This document shows positions 11,710 through 22,666 of a stretch of 64,000 nucleotides of DNA, in pieces. Made by a program: the position numbers and the translations under genes. This stretch comes from Malachius bipustulatus. Taxonomy: Eukaryota; Arthropoda; Insecta; Coleoptera; Melyridae. Within the stretch, counting starts at the first letter, position 1, and every line of letters starts with the position of its first letter. The notes under the pieces were generated by a model. It searched no databases and was not told the DNA's origin. It worked only from the letters and a program-made list of their open reading frames with translations. The stretch is from assembly GCA_910589415.1 (NCBI GenBank), contig OU342632.1, positions 46,303,341 through 46,367,340 of the forward strand, given 5' to 3'.

Positions 11710-13782
11710 GAAAAGGGTGAAGTATAATAATAATTGTCTCTATGAGTTACGTCAAATCAGTTTGAGGAAAATATTCTCGTGTCAAAAAACTTAGAGGTGT
11801 CAATTTTCAAGTTAAGTAATACTTACTATAAGAAAAACTAAGAAAAGTTTTAAAATACATAATACAATTTTGAATATGCGAAATCGGTGTAAGGTGTAAA
11901 GCCATTTCGTATTTTTTAATCTTTATAGATGACTTGAAAATGTAAAACAAAAAAAAACTAATTTGACTTATCCAAGCTATTGGTCGAAAAAGCAATAATA
12001 ACGAAATTGCATGAATTACTTCGAGATTTTCCAACGCTTAATAATAAATCTTTTTTTACTTCCTGAGTTCACAATCTCCAGTTTGTCGAGATTCTAACTC
12101 ACTTGCATAAAACAGACGTCGAACAGATTAATTCCTCAGCCTGACCCTTCTGTCCACCGAATCGACTGATAATAATACGTTCCAGGTAGGCATGTTAAGG
12201 GCTGCTTTCTAATCTAGATTCTAGATGGAGCTTGACGCACGGAAAACAAACATACACGTTTGCATTACCGCTGGCGCGTTATGCTACCCTGGTAAGTCTT
12301 CCTGATCCTCTGGCAGGGAGAGAAGTCAGTCGGGAAAGCCTGTCATGTCAGATGCCCGAAATGGGCCCCGCAGCAAGCTCGAATCAGCGGAGAAACGACG
12401 AAAAACGTTCCAGGGGAGTCGATCGTGAATCCGATCTACTCAAACCGAAATATGAGCGAGTAATTAATAAATTAGAAGAGAAACTAATCAGTTTACTGCT
12501 TTTTAGACAATTGTTATTATTGACTTTCAAGGTCAATCAAAATATATTTTTAGTGATTTGAATCAGTCATGAAATGTCTAATTATATTCATCATTTAAAA
12601 TAACGAAAATTCATCCAAACAAAATACCCTACTACTACTGCACAAAAGACCCATTAAAAAATTGACAATATGTACGTATAAGTACATATAGGGCAATATT
12701 TAAAAGCTTACAAGCCAGTTTCGAGGTCTGGGATTGATTCGTTCAAAAATATGGCCGCTCAAAAACAGAAATTAGTTAATTCTTTGTTAATATTTTGGAA
12801 CACGTCAATTTCAGACCCTATAATAGTTATCCAAATATTAAAATAGTTGTAGTACGTTTCCGAAGGTTAAAATATTAAGTTTAAAATTCTTTAGAAAGTA
12901 GAAAAGTTGATTCTTGGAAATATTTTTTGAACCGTTTCGACTACATTAAAGTGGGTTAAGTCAGTTATAAAGAGTCATAAACTTATAATGTATTATGAAA
13001 TAACCAATACATTGAGTGGTACTAATTTTTTGCTTGTTTTGGCATGTTTGGCACCACTCCTTTATAAAAATTTCACATTTTTCAACAAGAAATCTAAAAA
13101 TTATTTTTAAATCTCTCTAGCGCTTGATATCGCCAAAAATCAAGAGACATCTTTTGTTTTTATTATGATGGATAAGGGATTCTATTATTTTTGAATTCAG
13201 GTATTTTTATAGCTACCTAAATATACAGCACTTTTTTGTGATTTTTTTAGCACATGAAATTTTAGTTATAATTTTTCTTTTCAATAGATATTAGTTTTGT
13301 CATTCTTGCTTTCAATTCTCAGAATTTCTTTCAAATTTGGAATTATTCTACTTATTAATTTCTACAAACGAAGGTAAGTTGTTTGTTTGCATGACACTCG
13401 CTTCATAAAAATCAATTCTGATATGATAAATCGATTAGGTACTCAAACGTAACGTATTGAACATTTTGATAATCACAAAAATAACATAAAAATAAGAAGA
13501 AAAAATGAACCTTTACTTTATGGGCAATAGGTACTATGAAATCAGAGGAAGTAATTATTTATGCGTTCAAAGAGGAAGCTTTAATAAAATTATTTTTGTG
13601 TTACCTAAGAAATGATCGTGAAGAGCCCATCAACTTGGAAGGGCAATTCATTTGAAGGGTCTTGGAACTTGAATGACGTCAATAGCTTATCTCGCCAATG
13701 GATTATAAGATGACATAAATCAGATATCCCGCAGTTCCAGTATTCGCAGTTTTGATTTACATTTATTTTTATTTATACATAC
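11710..13782. other. Non-coding; unique island about 12060-12460
   Basis: 12060-12460 is less AT-rich. A 109-codon plus-strand frame (12232-12561) spans it, but it resembles no family I know, changes abruptly to AT-rich codons near its end and lacks gene context. 12600-13782 is AT-rich with nothing recognisable. Confidence 0.35.
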
Positions 13783-13817
13783 AGTGGCCACGAAAAGTTA
13801 GCATCATATTTATGGGA
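13783..13817 (+). repeat. Possible single terminus of a Tc1-like element
   Basis: TACAGTGGCCACGAAAAGTT resembles the CAGTGGCCA-type tips of Tc1-like transposons. I found no inverted partner in the following 1.5 kb, so it is at best a truncated end, perhaps cut by the fold-back element starting near 13993. Confidence 0.3.
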
Positions 13818-13992
13818 AAAATTTTTAATTTTGACTTGTCAAAAAAACTTTCCAAACAAACAAATCTTTGATTGCTTGAAAACTTATTTTGCCGTAATCA
13901 GTGATTTTTACTTATCGAGCTTTTTTAGAAATGGTGAAAATCATAAAAATGCTATTTTTCGAAAACTAAGCAAGATTTCTATTTGATTTTGG

Positions 13993-15000
13993 CCTATATC
14001 TATATTGCTCTATATATCTCCTAGCGCTAACAGATACAGGGTTAGTTAAACAAGTCCAAAGAAGCGCAATTTTGTGGCCATCTCGAATCCGTCTCGAATA
14101 TGGTCGAGACATACAAGATATCTGTGACCGTTCCTAAAATATCTTATCCATACATATCGACATTTCTTATTTTTTCCATATCTTTTTTTATTATTGGAGA
14201 TTAATAATAATAATTTTTTATGGGCTTACATTAATCGTCAAAAGCTACCCATCTGACATTTCAAAACTTTTCAAAGTCGACTAGATCTAAAAATTTTCAT
14301 AATCAACTTTCGTTTTTCTTCTGGCCACCATATTGTTTTTTTTATGTTGTTCAGTATAAAAAAAATCATAAAACCAAAAATTGTTAAACTTCAAAAAATA
14401 AAATTAAAGATCCCTTTATTCCTGTTTTTTCTTTACAAAAAAGACAAGTTTTTAGACCGAATTTCATAGATAAATTGAAAAACCATAAGGCATACACGAT
14501 TTCGGTGTATTTTACCAATGTTGACGTTTTTCGACGATTTTTTTAGGGTTTTCTTTGAAAAAAAGAAGAATAAAAATTAAAATTTTTTTTTTAAGTTTAT
14601 TAATTTTTGGTTTCCATTATTTTTTTTATATCTAACGACGTAAAAAAATAATATGGCGGCCATAAGAAAAACGAAAGTTGAGTGTGAAAACTCTTGGTTC
14701 TAGTCGGCCTTGAAAATTTTTGTAATGACAGATGGGTAGCTCTTAACGATTTATGCAAGCATACAAAAAATTATTTATCAATTTCCAATAATATATAAGA
14801 AAGATATGGCAAAAATAAGAAATTTCGATTTTTCAGTTTTTTCAGGATATTTCAGGAGCAGTCACTGATATCTTGCATGTCTTGACGGATTCGATATGAC
14901 CACAAAATTGCGCATCTTTTCTCTAATTTAACCAACCCTGTATCTATTAGCGTTCAGGAGATAGCAATACAGAGAAGGATATATGGTGCACTTTGTACCT
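13993..15000. mobile_element. Fold-back element, about 1 kb, older copy of the 38065 family
   Basis: Outer words such as TCCTAGCGCTAACAGATACA (14028-14038 region) and ACAAGATATCTGTGACCG recur inverted near 14870-14960, forming arms of several hundred bases. The whole segment is closely similar to 38065-39068. Its outermost tips are worn (GGTGCACTTTGTACCT on the right), whereas the 38065 copy keeps a clean TACAGGGTGCACC. It has no coding capacity. Confidence 0.8.
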
Positions 15001-16349
15001 ATATGTAGTCCAAAATAATTTTAAATTATGGCCATTGTGATTTTGTACTTTAATTTAAAAAAACAAAAAAATAAAAATAAAAAGAAATCCAACGTTTGGC
15101 CCACATAGACCGACCTGAATGAGCTGGCACACCTGTAGAAACAGACAAATTCTTGAAATAATTTTGAAAGGTGTCCGATATCGTCCGAATGTATCCAGAA
15201 GATGAACCCGGTTTTCATATTTTCTCGCAACATTTTGAATTAAAAGTAATATTTCTTGCGTCTCCCGACTTCCTAGACACACAAGATGTTGTGAAAAACG
15301 TAAATCAGGTTCGATCGTAAATTGCAATTCGTGAAATTTCACAATACGTGTCAAGAATCGAGAAACAGTAATTAATTATCGTCGATGTTTATTTAGAGAG
15401 CACAAAATTTATTGTGTGCAAAAGTTTTGGCCAGTTACATGTAGCGAAAGTAGTTGGTAAAACATCAAATAGCACTCTGTATGATCTGATCTCAAACAAA
15501 TAATATAAGACGCAAACGTTACGGAATAAGAAATCAAATTTCGATTGAGAAAGCTACCCTGACGAAGGAGTTATAGTATACACTGCCTCCTTCTTTCAGC
15601 TCGATTTCACCCGTCTCGGTGGTTTAGAGGGAGGATTACATGCCGTGCCGGCACCTAATCGAAGATTACACAGAACTTCCAGCAGTTCCAGCACCGAACA
15701 GATGATTTACATCAAGGCAAGCCATCTCTAAAGCCCCTGATCAACTGACGAGCAGGGGAAATTAGCATGTCGGACAATCTCCCTTCTTCTCGTTAAGGTA
15801 TGATCATATTGGCCGTGAAATATATTGTCTTAATATAACGTAATCTACTAAACCATGGTTTGTTCCGGGGTTAAAAGAAGGTGAAATTAGGTAAAAATTG
15901 TGAGGCTGATGAGAGATAAACAAGATTTTTTCGCACATACTAATCTATTGTTGACAGGTAAATTAGACGGTTGAATTTAATTAAAAAAATTTTAAAGTTA
16001 AATAGAAGTGATGAGAGATTCAATGCTTTTGAAATGCTTTGCTCGTATAAAAAATTTAATCAAGAAAACATTTTTTATGAATAAGATTGGTAGCTTAATG
16101 GACGATTGCTATTAAACTCGAAAGAATTGAATTGAATATAAAAGGAAAAATTACGGGGGGACCTTTAAATTAAAAGTAAGGGTTAATTATTTTGTAATTT
16201 AGATCAGGGTTTTTTAAAATAATTTTTACCCAAATGTTATGCAATTGCAGTAACGTCCCAAACTTACATATTTTTTTTAAAACACTCTCGGATAATCCAG
16301 TCAAATAGGACTGAAATTGCGTTAATTAAAGAAATTTAATGGAATTTTA
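15001..16349. other. Non-coding; unique island about 15540-15800
   Basis: Two overlapping minus-strand frames (15021-15354) have no recognisable domain. 15540-15800 is a less AT-rich, apparently single-copy block, a candidate conserved non-coding element. The remainder is AT-rich and featureless. Confidence 0.3.
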
Positions 16350-17394
16350 ACGAAATTTTAATGGTAGGTAGGGGGGGCCACTAAAACACTCCAGCCAAGT
16401 TTCCCTCCTCGGATTGTGTAAGGCATTGCCGCCACCTTGAATTTAAGGGATGAAATAATGTATTTCGGTAAATATTGGTTCTACGTAAAAAAGTATTTAT
16501 TACAAAAAATTTAAGGGATGATCTAGCATCTTTTGTTTGTAACTTTTTTTGAAACTTCTTATTGTTCAAAATATTCTCAAAAAGAAACGATTTTTTTTTA
16601 AACAAAATAAATGAAGGGTGAAAAATGAACTGAGAAAAAGTTGTAGCTTTTGAGTTTCTCTACAATATGCATGTTTACAAAAAAAAATTTGATTCGCTTG
16701 GTACGAATACAGAGGAAGTCCACCGGCGCTTATATTTTTGAATATTTTCGAGTTTTACACATAACTAATTAATTTAAGTCATACCGTCCTCAACAAATAC
16801 ATGATTTTGGGGTTTTCGTGTTCGCTAATTAAGAAGAATCCGCAAACCCCCTAATGATTAGTTTGGTGAGAATGCGATGAATCTATGAGGCATCTATCCG
16901 CCATATTGGACCCGTCATTTTTAGTTTTGAAAATCGAATATTGAATTCTTAATCAGCGACCCCGAAACTCCAAAATAATAACATTTAGTGAAAACGCTAT
17001 GACTTGAATTAATTAGTAATGTAAATAGATTAAAAATTTTTTCAATATATTGGCGATGGTCGAGTTTTGGCGCCCTCTATATCCATACCGAAGTATGCAA
17101 AAAAAAAAATTGAAGAAAGTTATCATGATGTAGGAAAACTGAGAAGCTCAGTTTATCGTAACCTATTTTTCACCCCGATTGACCATTTTGTTGTGAAATA
17201 TAAAAAACATTTCCACCCCAAAAGTGTCTTTTTTGAACAATAAGAAGATTCTAAAAAAGTTTCAAACAAAAGTTGCCTGCTTTTTTACGTACAAACCGAT
17301 ATTTACAGAGATACATAATTTCATCCCTTTAATTCAAGAGGACACTTGGCTGGATTGTTCTTGTGACGCCTCCTACCTACCATTAAAGTTTCGT
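16350..17394. repeat. Large imperfect palindrome, about 1.05 kb
   Basis: The left arm (16350 to about 16860) and right arm (about 16935-17394) are inverted copies around a short spacer near 16870-16930. The outer ends share TTTTAATGGTAGGTAGG / CCTACCTACCATTAAAGT, and later words such as GGATGAAATAATGTAT match their inverses. Arms differ by many substitutions and a few indels (one arm carries an extra segment near 16405-16435). I see no TA-type or longer target duplication. It is likely a non-autonomous fold-back transposon; open frames on both strands are arm artefacts. Confidence 0.8.
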
Positions 17395-17785
17395 GAAAAA
17401 AAATATCTTGAGGAAAGACTGAGCTCTAAAAAAACGTGTATTTTTACGTTGTTATAAATTATAGAGTTGGTATTGCTTTTTTTTCTAATCAAAACTTTCC
17501 CGTCTCGGCCGTTCGCAATGCGGGTTCAATGAGCTTTCAATGCAATGAGGGTTCATCGCACCCGCGCAAGAGACAGGACTCGTAGGGGCGCCTCGCGGAC
17601 GCAACACTCCGCTCAGGTGAGTACTATTCCTATCGGCTCAGCTCGTCTGATAGATAGGCGGGAGCAGGGGCTTCGGTCAGCACTCGGATAAGAGATTGAA
17701 TCGTTTCCCGGTCATCGACCGGGGCCCGATTGCCAGCATGATGGTCGTGATTGATTGATAGATGAGACTGAGACCAAGCCCCGAG
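17395..17785. other. Host sequence, GC-richer island next to the BEL insertion
   Basis: 17495-17785 is markedly richer in G and C than average and not repeated elsewhere in the window. It contains GGTCATCGACCGGGGCCCGA and direct repetition of CAATGAGGGTTC / CAATGCGGGTTC-type words near 17515-17550. It is the target into which the BEL element integrated. Function unknown. Confidence 0.4.
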
Positions 17786-17790
17786 GGGTC

Positions 17791-18017
17791 TGTTGATGCT
17801 AATATTGACAAATTTTTTAATTTCAAATTTGTTTATTATGTTATTGTTTCTGTGACAAAATGTAAGCATAGCAACACAATTAATGACATTACGTTGTTAA
17901 TCGCGAGCAGCATTAAAAGTATTTTTCATAACAATCATATATAATTTTATTTCTAATATCAATCAATCAATTATCATTTAAATAACAAATATCTAGAAAT
18001 CCTACCATCATCAAACA
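17791..18017 (+). repeat. BEL/Pao 5' LTR
   Basis: 227 bp, starting TGTTGATGCTAATATTGAC and ending CATCATCAAACA, so with the usual TG...CA borders. A TATATAA word lies at 17938-17944. It matches the two halves of the 3' LTR (24290-24415 and 25691-25791, together also 227 bp) except for G/A at 17795. It would supply promoter and polyadenylation functions; no canonical AATAAA is visible inside. Confidence 0.95.
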
Positions 18018-18021
18018 TATT

Positions 18022-18038
18022 TGGTCCTTCGAGCCGGA
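18022..18038 (+). promoter_or_regulatory. Primer-binding site complementary to tRNA-Tyr
   Basis: TGGTCCTTCGAGCCGGA begins four bases after the 5' LTR. Its complement ends TCGAAGGACCA, matching the 3' end of animal tRNA-Tyr including CCA, as I know that tRNA. Reverse transcription would start here. Confidence 0.85.
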
Positions 18039-18505
18039 TTAAGAACAATCAGTGAAACATATAATATCAAGTGAATCAGAAATCAGAAATCTACCCGGCA
18101 TTTTGTCCTGCCTATCTACGCTACGAGACTGATCGGAACACGGAACGGCCAGAGCACGGAGACGGCAAGGGCGACCGGCAGAGTCCTTCACAGAAAAACA
18201 AACCTGTGACTGCAGCCTGCAGTCAGAACTCAGAAGTCAGACATCGAACTACGACTACATAAGTACTACGCAGTCAAATCACTCAAATTCAGATTTAATA
18301 ACCCAGATAAGTCCTTCCCTTTTCTATCATAACCTAGCTATTTTTATGTCCTTGTTCAACAGCTACAATTTGAATTATTTCGCAAGATTTGTTAATGAAT
18401 AGTAATTTAATATCAAAATACAGTACTTATAGGTACCTATTTCAGGTTCTGTAAGTAAATATTTGAATCAACATTAAAATTCAAACAATCATAATTAATT
18501 CAATC
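18039..18505 (+). other. BEL/Pao untranslated leader
   Basis: The stretch between primer site and gag ATG holds no long frame; the 63-codon frame at 18071-18262 has no domain. It is expected to carry packaging signals, which cannot be read from the sequence. Confidence 0.6.
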
Positions 18506-20074
18506 ATGACAAAACAAATTGAAGCAAGAATAAAAAACTTAAAAAATGAAAGATCAATCATCGAAGCGTCACTTGCCAGATTCCAAACATTTTTATCAAA
18601 TTTAGCTGATGATCCATCGAAAAAAGACCAATTAAATGCAAGAATCACTAATGTTCAAGTTTTATTAGGGAAATATAATTCAAATTCCTTGCGAATTATA
18701 GAACTAGACGAGGAACATACAGCTGAATATCTATCAGAACTGGAGTTATTTGAAAATACATATTATCAGACATTGGCAACGTCATCTCAACATATTCCAT
18801 CAGTTGCAAATGTATCGCCTGAAACAGTGAATCAATCACAAGTAGCACAAGAAGCGCAAAATAATGTACAGATATTCTCAGATGTAACTCAACATGCTCA
18901 ATCACAAGCAGTAAAATTACCCGTAATCAACTTACCTGTATTTTCTGGTTCACCAGAAAAGTGGCTATCGTTTTATGAAACTTTCGAATCATTAATTAAC
19001 AGCAATAATAACCTTAGCAAAGTTCAAAAATTTTATTACCTGAAATCTTGTTTAAAGGACGATGCTGAAGCGGTAATAGGTTCTTTAGAAATAACATGTG
19101 AAAATTATGACATCGCGTGGGAACTTCTAAAGGAACGGTTTCAAAATGATAGGCTTATCATTCAAACTCATGTACGAGCATTATTTGAGTTACCAATCAT
19201 AACAAAGGAAGCACCTCAACTATTGAGAAGGCTTTTGGACGACATTAACAGGAACATACGCGTTTTAAAATCATTCAAGCAGCCAACTGATTCATGGTCT
19301 ACGTTATTAATATATTTAATATCAACAAAATTAGACAATTCCACCAAGCGGGAATGGGAATCAGAGAACATTTCAAATCAAGTACCAGACTTCACTAAAT
19401 TTCTGGATTTTTTAAAGAAAAGATGTCAGTTATTAGAGGCTCTTCAAACCAACAGGGAAAGTTACAAAAACACCTCGGAATCTCAAATCAGACCGCGTTT
19501 CAACAAAATTCAATATAATACACGATCTTTAATCACATCAAACATATCAAGCACACAATTCAAATGTTTCTATTGTAATGAAAATCATTTGATATTTTAT
19601 TGTCAGAAATTCTTAGCTTTACCAATCAAATCTAGATATCAGGAAATCAAAAAACTCAAATTATGTGTTAATTGCTTTAGAAACAACCATTCAACCGGTA
19701 ATTGCTTTTCATTAAGAGGCTGTAGAACGTGTGGAAAAAGACACAATTCTTTATTACATGATGCCCGCGATACAAATACAGAACAAACAAACATTCAACC
19801 AAACAATCAATTCCTATTTAATCAATCAAATACCAATCAAACAAATACCAATCAAACAAATACCAATCAATCAAATACTAATCAATCAAATACTAATCAA
19901 TCAAATACTAATCAATCAAATACTAATCAATCAAGCACCAATCAACCAAACATGCAATATTACCAAGTTCAATCAACTGAAAATCAAAATCCGAGATCTT
20001 TTTCTCTCACATCATCAAAAATCAATCAAACAGAAATTTTACTATCAACAGCAATAGTTGATATTTATCAATGA
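18506..20074 (+). CDS. gag: BEL/Pao gag (DUF1759 and zinc knuckles), end altered by hAT insertion
   Basis: A 522-codon frame with a charged, coiled-coil-like N-terminus (about residues 1-60), a DUF1759-type gag core (about 134-285, starting with the LPVFSG motif and followed by SFYETFE), and two cysteine/histidine knuckle regions (about 354-366, CFYC...H...C, and 387-420). A low-complexity tract of NQ(S/T)NT repeats follows (about 435-480), encoded by a 15-bp tandem repeat at about 19810-19945. Gag would form the particle and bind the RNA. The stop codon is not native: TGA at 20072-20074 lies in the first bases of the inserted hAT (CAATGA). Before that insertion the frame ran on into protease across the ATATTTAT target site without a shift. 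The ATG at 18506 is the first in frame and fits the leader. Confidence 0.9.
   Translation: MTKQIEARIKNLKNERSIIEASLARFQTFLSNLADDPSKKDQLNARITNVQVLLGKYNSNSLRIIELDEEHTAEYLSELELFENTYYQTLATSSQHIPSVANVSPETVNQSQVAQEAQNNVQIFSDVTQHAQSQAVKLPVINLPVFSGSPEKWLSFYETFESLINSNNNLSKVQKFYYLKSCLKDDAEAVIGSLEITCENYDIAWELLKERFQNDRLIIQTHVRALFELPIITKEAPQLLRRLLDDINRNIRVLKSFKQPTDSWSTLLIYLISTKLDNSTKREWESENISNQVPDFTKFLDFLKKRCQLLEALQTNRESYKNTSESQIRPRFNKIQYNTRSLITSNISSTQFKCFYCNENHLIFYCQKFLALPIKSRYQEIKKLKLCVNCFRNNHSTGNCFSLRGCRTCGKRHNSLLHDARDTNTEQTNIQPNNQFLFNQSNTNQTNTNQTNTNQSNTNQSNTNQSNTNQSNTNQSSTNQPNMQYYQVQSTENQNPRSFSLTSSKINQTEILLSTAIVDIYQ
19810..19945 (+). repeat. 15-bp minisatellite inside gag
   Basis: Roughly nine tandem copies of a 15-base unit (AATCAATCAAATACT and variants) code for repeating N-Q-S/T-N-T. 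The central copies are nearly identical, which suggests recent slippage expansion. Confidence 0.9.
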
Positions 20075-21670
20075 CGTCTAAATAAAATAGACCCGCTTGT
20101 TTACATTTTTACAGAATCATTCATTGCCCCTCCGCAATTGCATGTTTGCCAAACCGTTACTGTGACCAGATTTTTGAATACTGTCGTTCTTGAAACCATG
20201 ACGTAAATATGTAAACAAGACATTATCAATACAAACCGCGCGAAGTACTTCTTACTAATAATTAAATAGCATAATATTTCTAATAAACTCGAACAACAAA
20301 TATGGGATAGACGTGATTTAAATCATATTTGAATATAATTTTCAATGTTAAGAAATGAAACACAAAATGCGCGGCAACGACGTATGTTTATGCGACTACG
20401 ATATTTTTACAAATTTTTAAAATTCATTCATCATTTCGAGTGCGGTGTTGTACCTATTTTGATTTCATTAGACGAGTGTTTTAACGAAATTAAACTGCTT
20501 CCTGCTATTATTTTCACCAATTTAAAGTTATAGACTATAGACAATAGTGCGAACTTATATAGTTGATGTGCAAGAAAAGTGACGATTTAAACCCAGAAGT
20601 TTGTTTTCGTAGGTGAGTACCAGTAAGTAAGGCTATGCTCATATCAGTGCTGTAGTCGCAGCAGGGAAAAATCTTTGGCAAATCCAGTAAAATTATCCTC
20701 TGAACATTGCAATTAGGTACCTACTGTGACAAATTTCAACAGTACGTCCCATTGTAAGTATATTAGGTATTATTTTGATAATTATTATTGGGCTTTAGAT
20801 TCCGGATTACTATTTTCGAAGTTTTAGATTTTGACAAATCTAAATGTCATAATTATATTTTATATTTTAATTTTACTTTTCAATTTTTATTTGTACTTTA
20901 CTTATTATTAACTGTGATCAAGGGACTAATCAGTCTCGAAACGTTAAACTTCCGATTGGTAACTTCGAAAATAGTAAGCAGGAACCTAAAGCCCAATTAT
21001 CAAAATAATCCCTAATATACATCATCGGCGTCAATTTGGTTCAATATTTACAATTTTCTAATTATCCTCTAATACCGTTATCTTAGAAGATGTTCACAAA
21101 TTGGATGACTTTACAACTTCAACTGTTACACCAGTTCCTTCCTAAGATTTGCGTTCCTGTTTAATTTAGAAATATCTATAAATTTGTCTCAAAAATTTCA
21201 CAAATCACCTTTATAAATAATCTAATAAATAACAAAAAATATTATGAATGTCTTTTGTAATCTACTAGTTAAATATGCTAAAGTACCTATGTATTGTCTT
21301 AGCTTTCCTGTGAATCAGGAGAAGAGGTTACTTTGGCTTTCTGTACATCTAAGAAAAGTGTTTTATAGGATTAATCTTCATACAGACAGATAAGTACGGT
21401 ATTCCATTAATCATACAAAGTAACCCAAACTCGCTATTTTTCGTTCTAAATACAAAGAAAATAATAATTGTCTTGAAAAACCCTACGCCACTGGCTCTCA
21501 TCGCGAAGGTCTCTGACAGCATTGCCATTTTCACCGCAATCCTCTGTTTATGCGATCGGTCACTCCTTTTCCCACTCACATGAAGATACAAATTAGATGA
21601 GTGATTTCGATTATTTGATATTTATGAATGGAATGTTGGGTCTATTTATTTAGACGTCATTGATATTTAT
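20061..21670. mobile_element. Non-autonomous hAT-like transposon inside gag-pol
   Basis: The element is 20069-21662 (1594 bp). Inverted ends start CAATGACGTCTAAATAAA and pair for about 25 bp (one arm has one extra A). It is flanked by the exact 8-bp duplication ATATTTAT (20061-20068 and 21663-21670). Eight-base duplications with T at position 2 and A at position 7, and ends of CAATG type, fit the hAT superfamily; P-like elements also make 8-bp duplications but have different tips. No transposase is encoded: the frames at 20345-20533 and 20788-21015 show no domain. It inserted after the BEL copy had arrived. Confidence 0.88.
20758..21020. mobile_element. Short MITE within the hAT-like element
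   Basis: About 260 bp with inverted repeats of roughly 60 bp: GTATATTAGGTATTATTTTG at the left and its near-complement ending at 21020 on the right, followed inward by GGGCTTTAG and TACTATTTTCGAAGTT in both arms. No coding capacity. It may have entered the hAT-like element before that element moved here, or after. Confidence 0.75.
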
Positions 21671-22666
21671 GACCAATTTGGTAACCCGCATGAGGCCAGG
21701 ACCTTACTAGATTCAGGCTCTCAATCTAATTTTATAACAACCGATCTTTGTAACAAACTCCAGTTAAACAAGGAAAAAATCGATATACCTTTGTCAAGCA
21801 TAAATCAGAAGGAAATAATGATTAACTACTTGACTAATGCCACAATTAAGTCAAAGGTAAATTCTTTCCAATTCACATCTTCTTTCTTGTTGCTAGACAG
21901 CATTACAGAAAAATTGCCCGTAACAAAACTAAATTCAGAGGACATTATTATCCCGGAAAATATCATTCTGGCAGACTCAAATTTTAACATACCAGCCAAA
22001 ATTGACATACTTCTCGGTGCGTCGGTGTTCTATGATTTATTGTGCATCGGTCAAATTAAATTAAAACAGAATCAGCCAATATTCCAGAAAACTAAATTTG
22101 GTTGGGTGATATCAGGAAAAATACCAGTAAAGTATAATGAAAAAAGAACAATCTGCAACTTTGTAGAAATTCAGGAACAGCTTCAGCAGTTCTGGGAAAT
22201 TGAAAATTGTAGCCAGGGCAAAGCGTATAGCAGAGAAGAAGAAGACTGTGAAACAATATTTACAAAAGAAACTAGAAAAACTCATGATGGACGTTTCATC
22301 GTACCATTACTCATCAAGCAAAATGAAAAGAATATCGGAGAATCATATAGTTCAGCATTAAAGAGATTTCTAATCTTAGAGAAAAAATTAAACAATAACA
22401 ATACATCTTCTAAACAATACAAGTCATTCATGGAAGAATATGTGTCATTGGGACACATGTCAATAATCGAAGCAGATCAGCTTAATAATCACCAATCATT
22501 CTATTTACCACATCATGGCGTTCTCAAGGAAGACAGTTCCACAACAAAATTGAGAGTCGTGTATGATGCGTCTGCAAAATCAGATACGGGAGTATCACTA
22601 AACAAACAAATTGGCCTGAAAGCAAACAAACAATACAAGGAAATGTGCCAGAAGCCAAGAAAGTAA
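21671..22666 (+). pseudogene. pol: BEL/Pao pol, protease and first part of reverse transcriptase
   Basis: Reading resumes right after the hAT target duplication. The aspartic protease motif DSGS is at about 21709-21720 (LLDSGSQSN), followed by the LLGA-type segment typical of retroviral-like proteases near 22010-22020. A linker follows, then the opening of the reverse transcriptase (KLRVVYDASAK, about 22548-22581). The family continues for some 600-700 more residues through the YxDD site and RNase H; here the match ends at about 22600 and the frame runs to a TAA at 22664-22666. The polymerase active site is absent, so this copy cannot make its own enzyme. Confidence 0.85.

Noticed and set aside
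12232..12561. 109-codon plus-strand frame
   Set aside because: No recognisable family, abrupt change in composition near the end, and no gene context; chance frame over a GC-richer island.
15021..15354. 70- and 99-codon minus-strand frames
   Set aside because: No domain, and the end runs into low-complexity phenylalanine codons from poly-A/T tracts.
18696..18905. Minus-strand frame inside gag
   Set aside because: Shadow of the gag coding sequence.
19810..19945. CRISPR-like array
   Set aside because: Tandem 15-bp coding repeats without spacers.
19731..20057. 108-codon plus-strand frame rich in INQ repeats
   Set aside because: A second reading frame of the gag minisatellite, not an independent gene.
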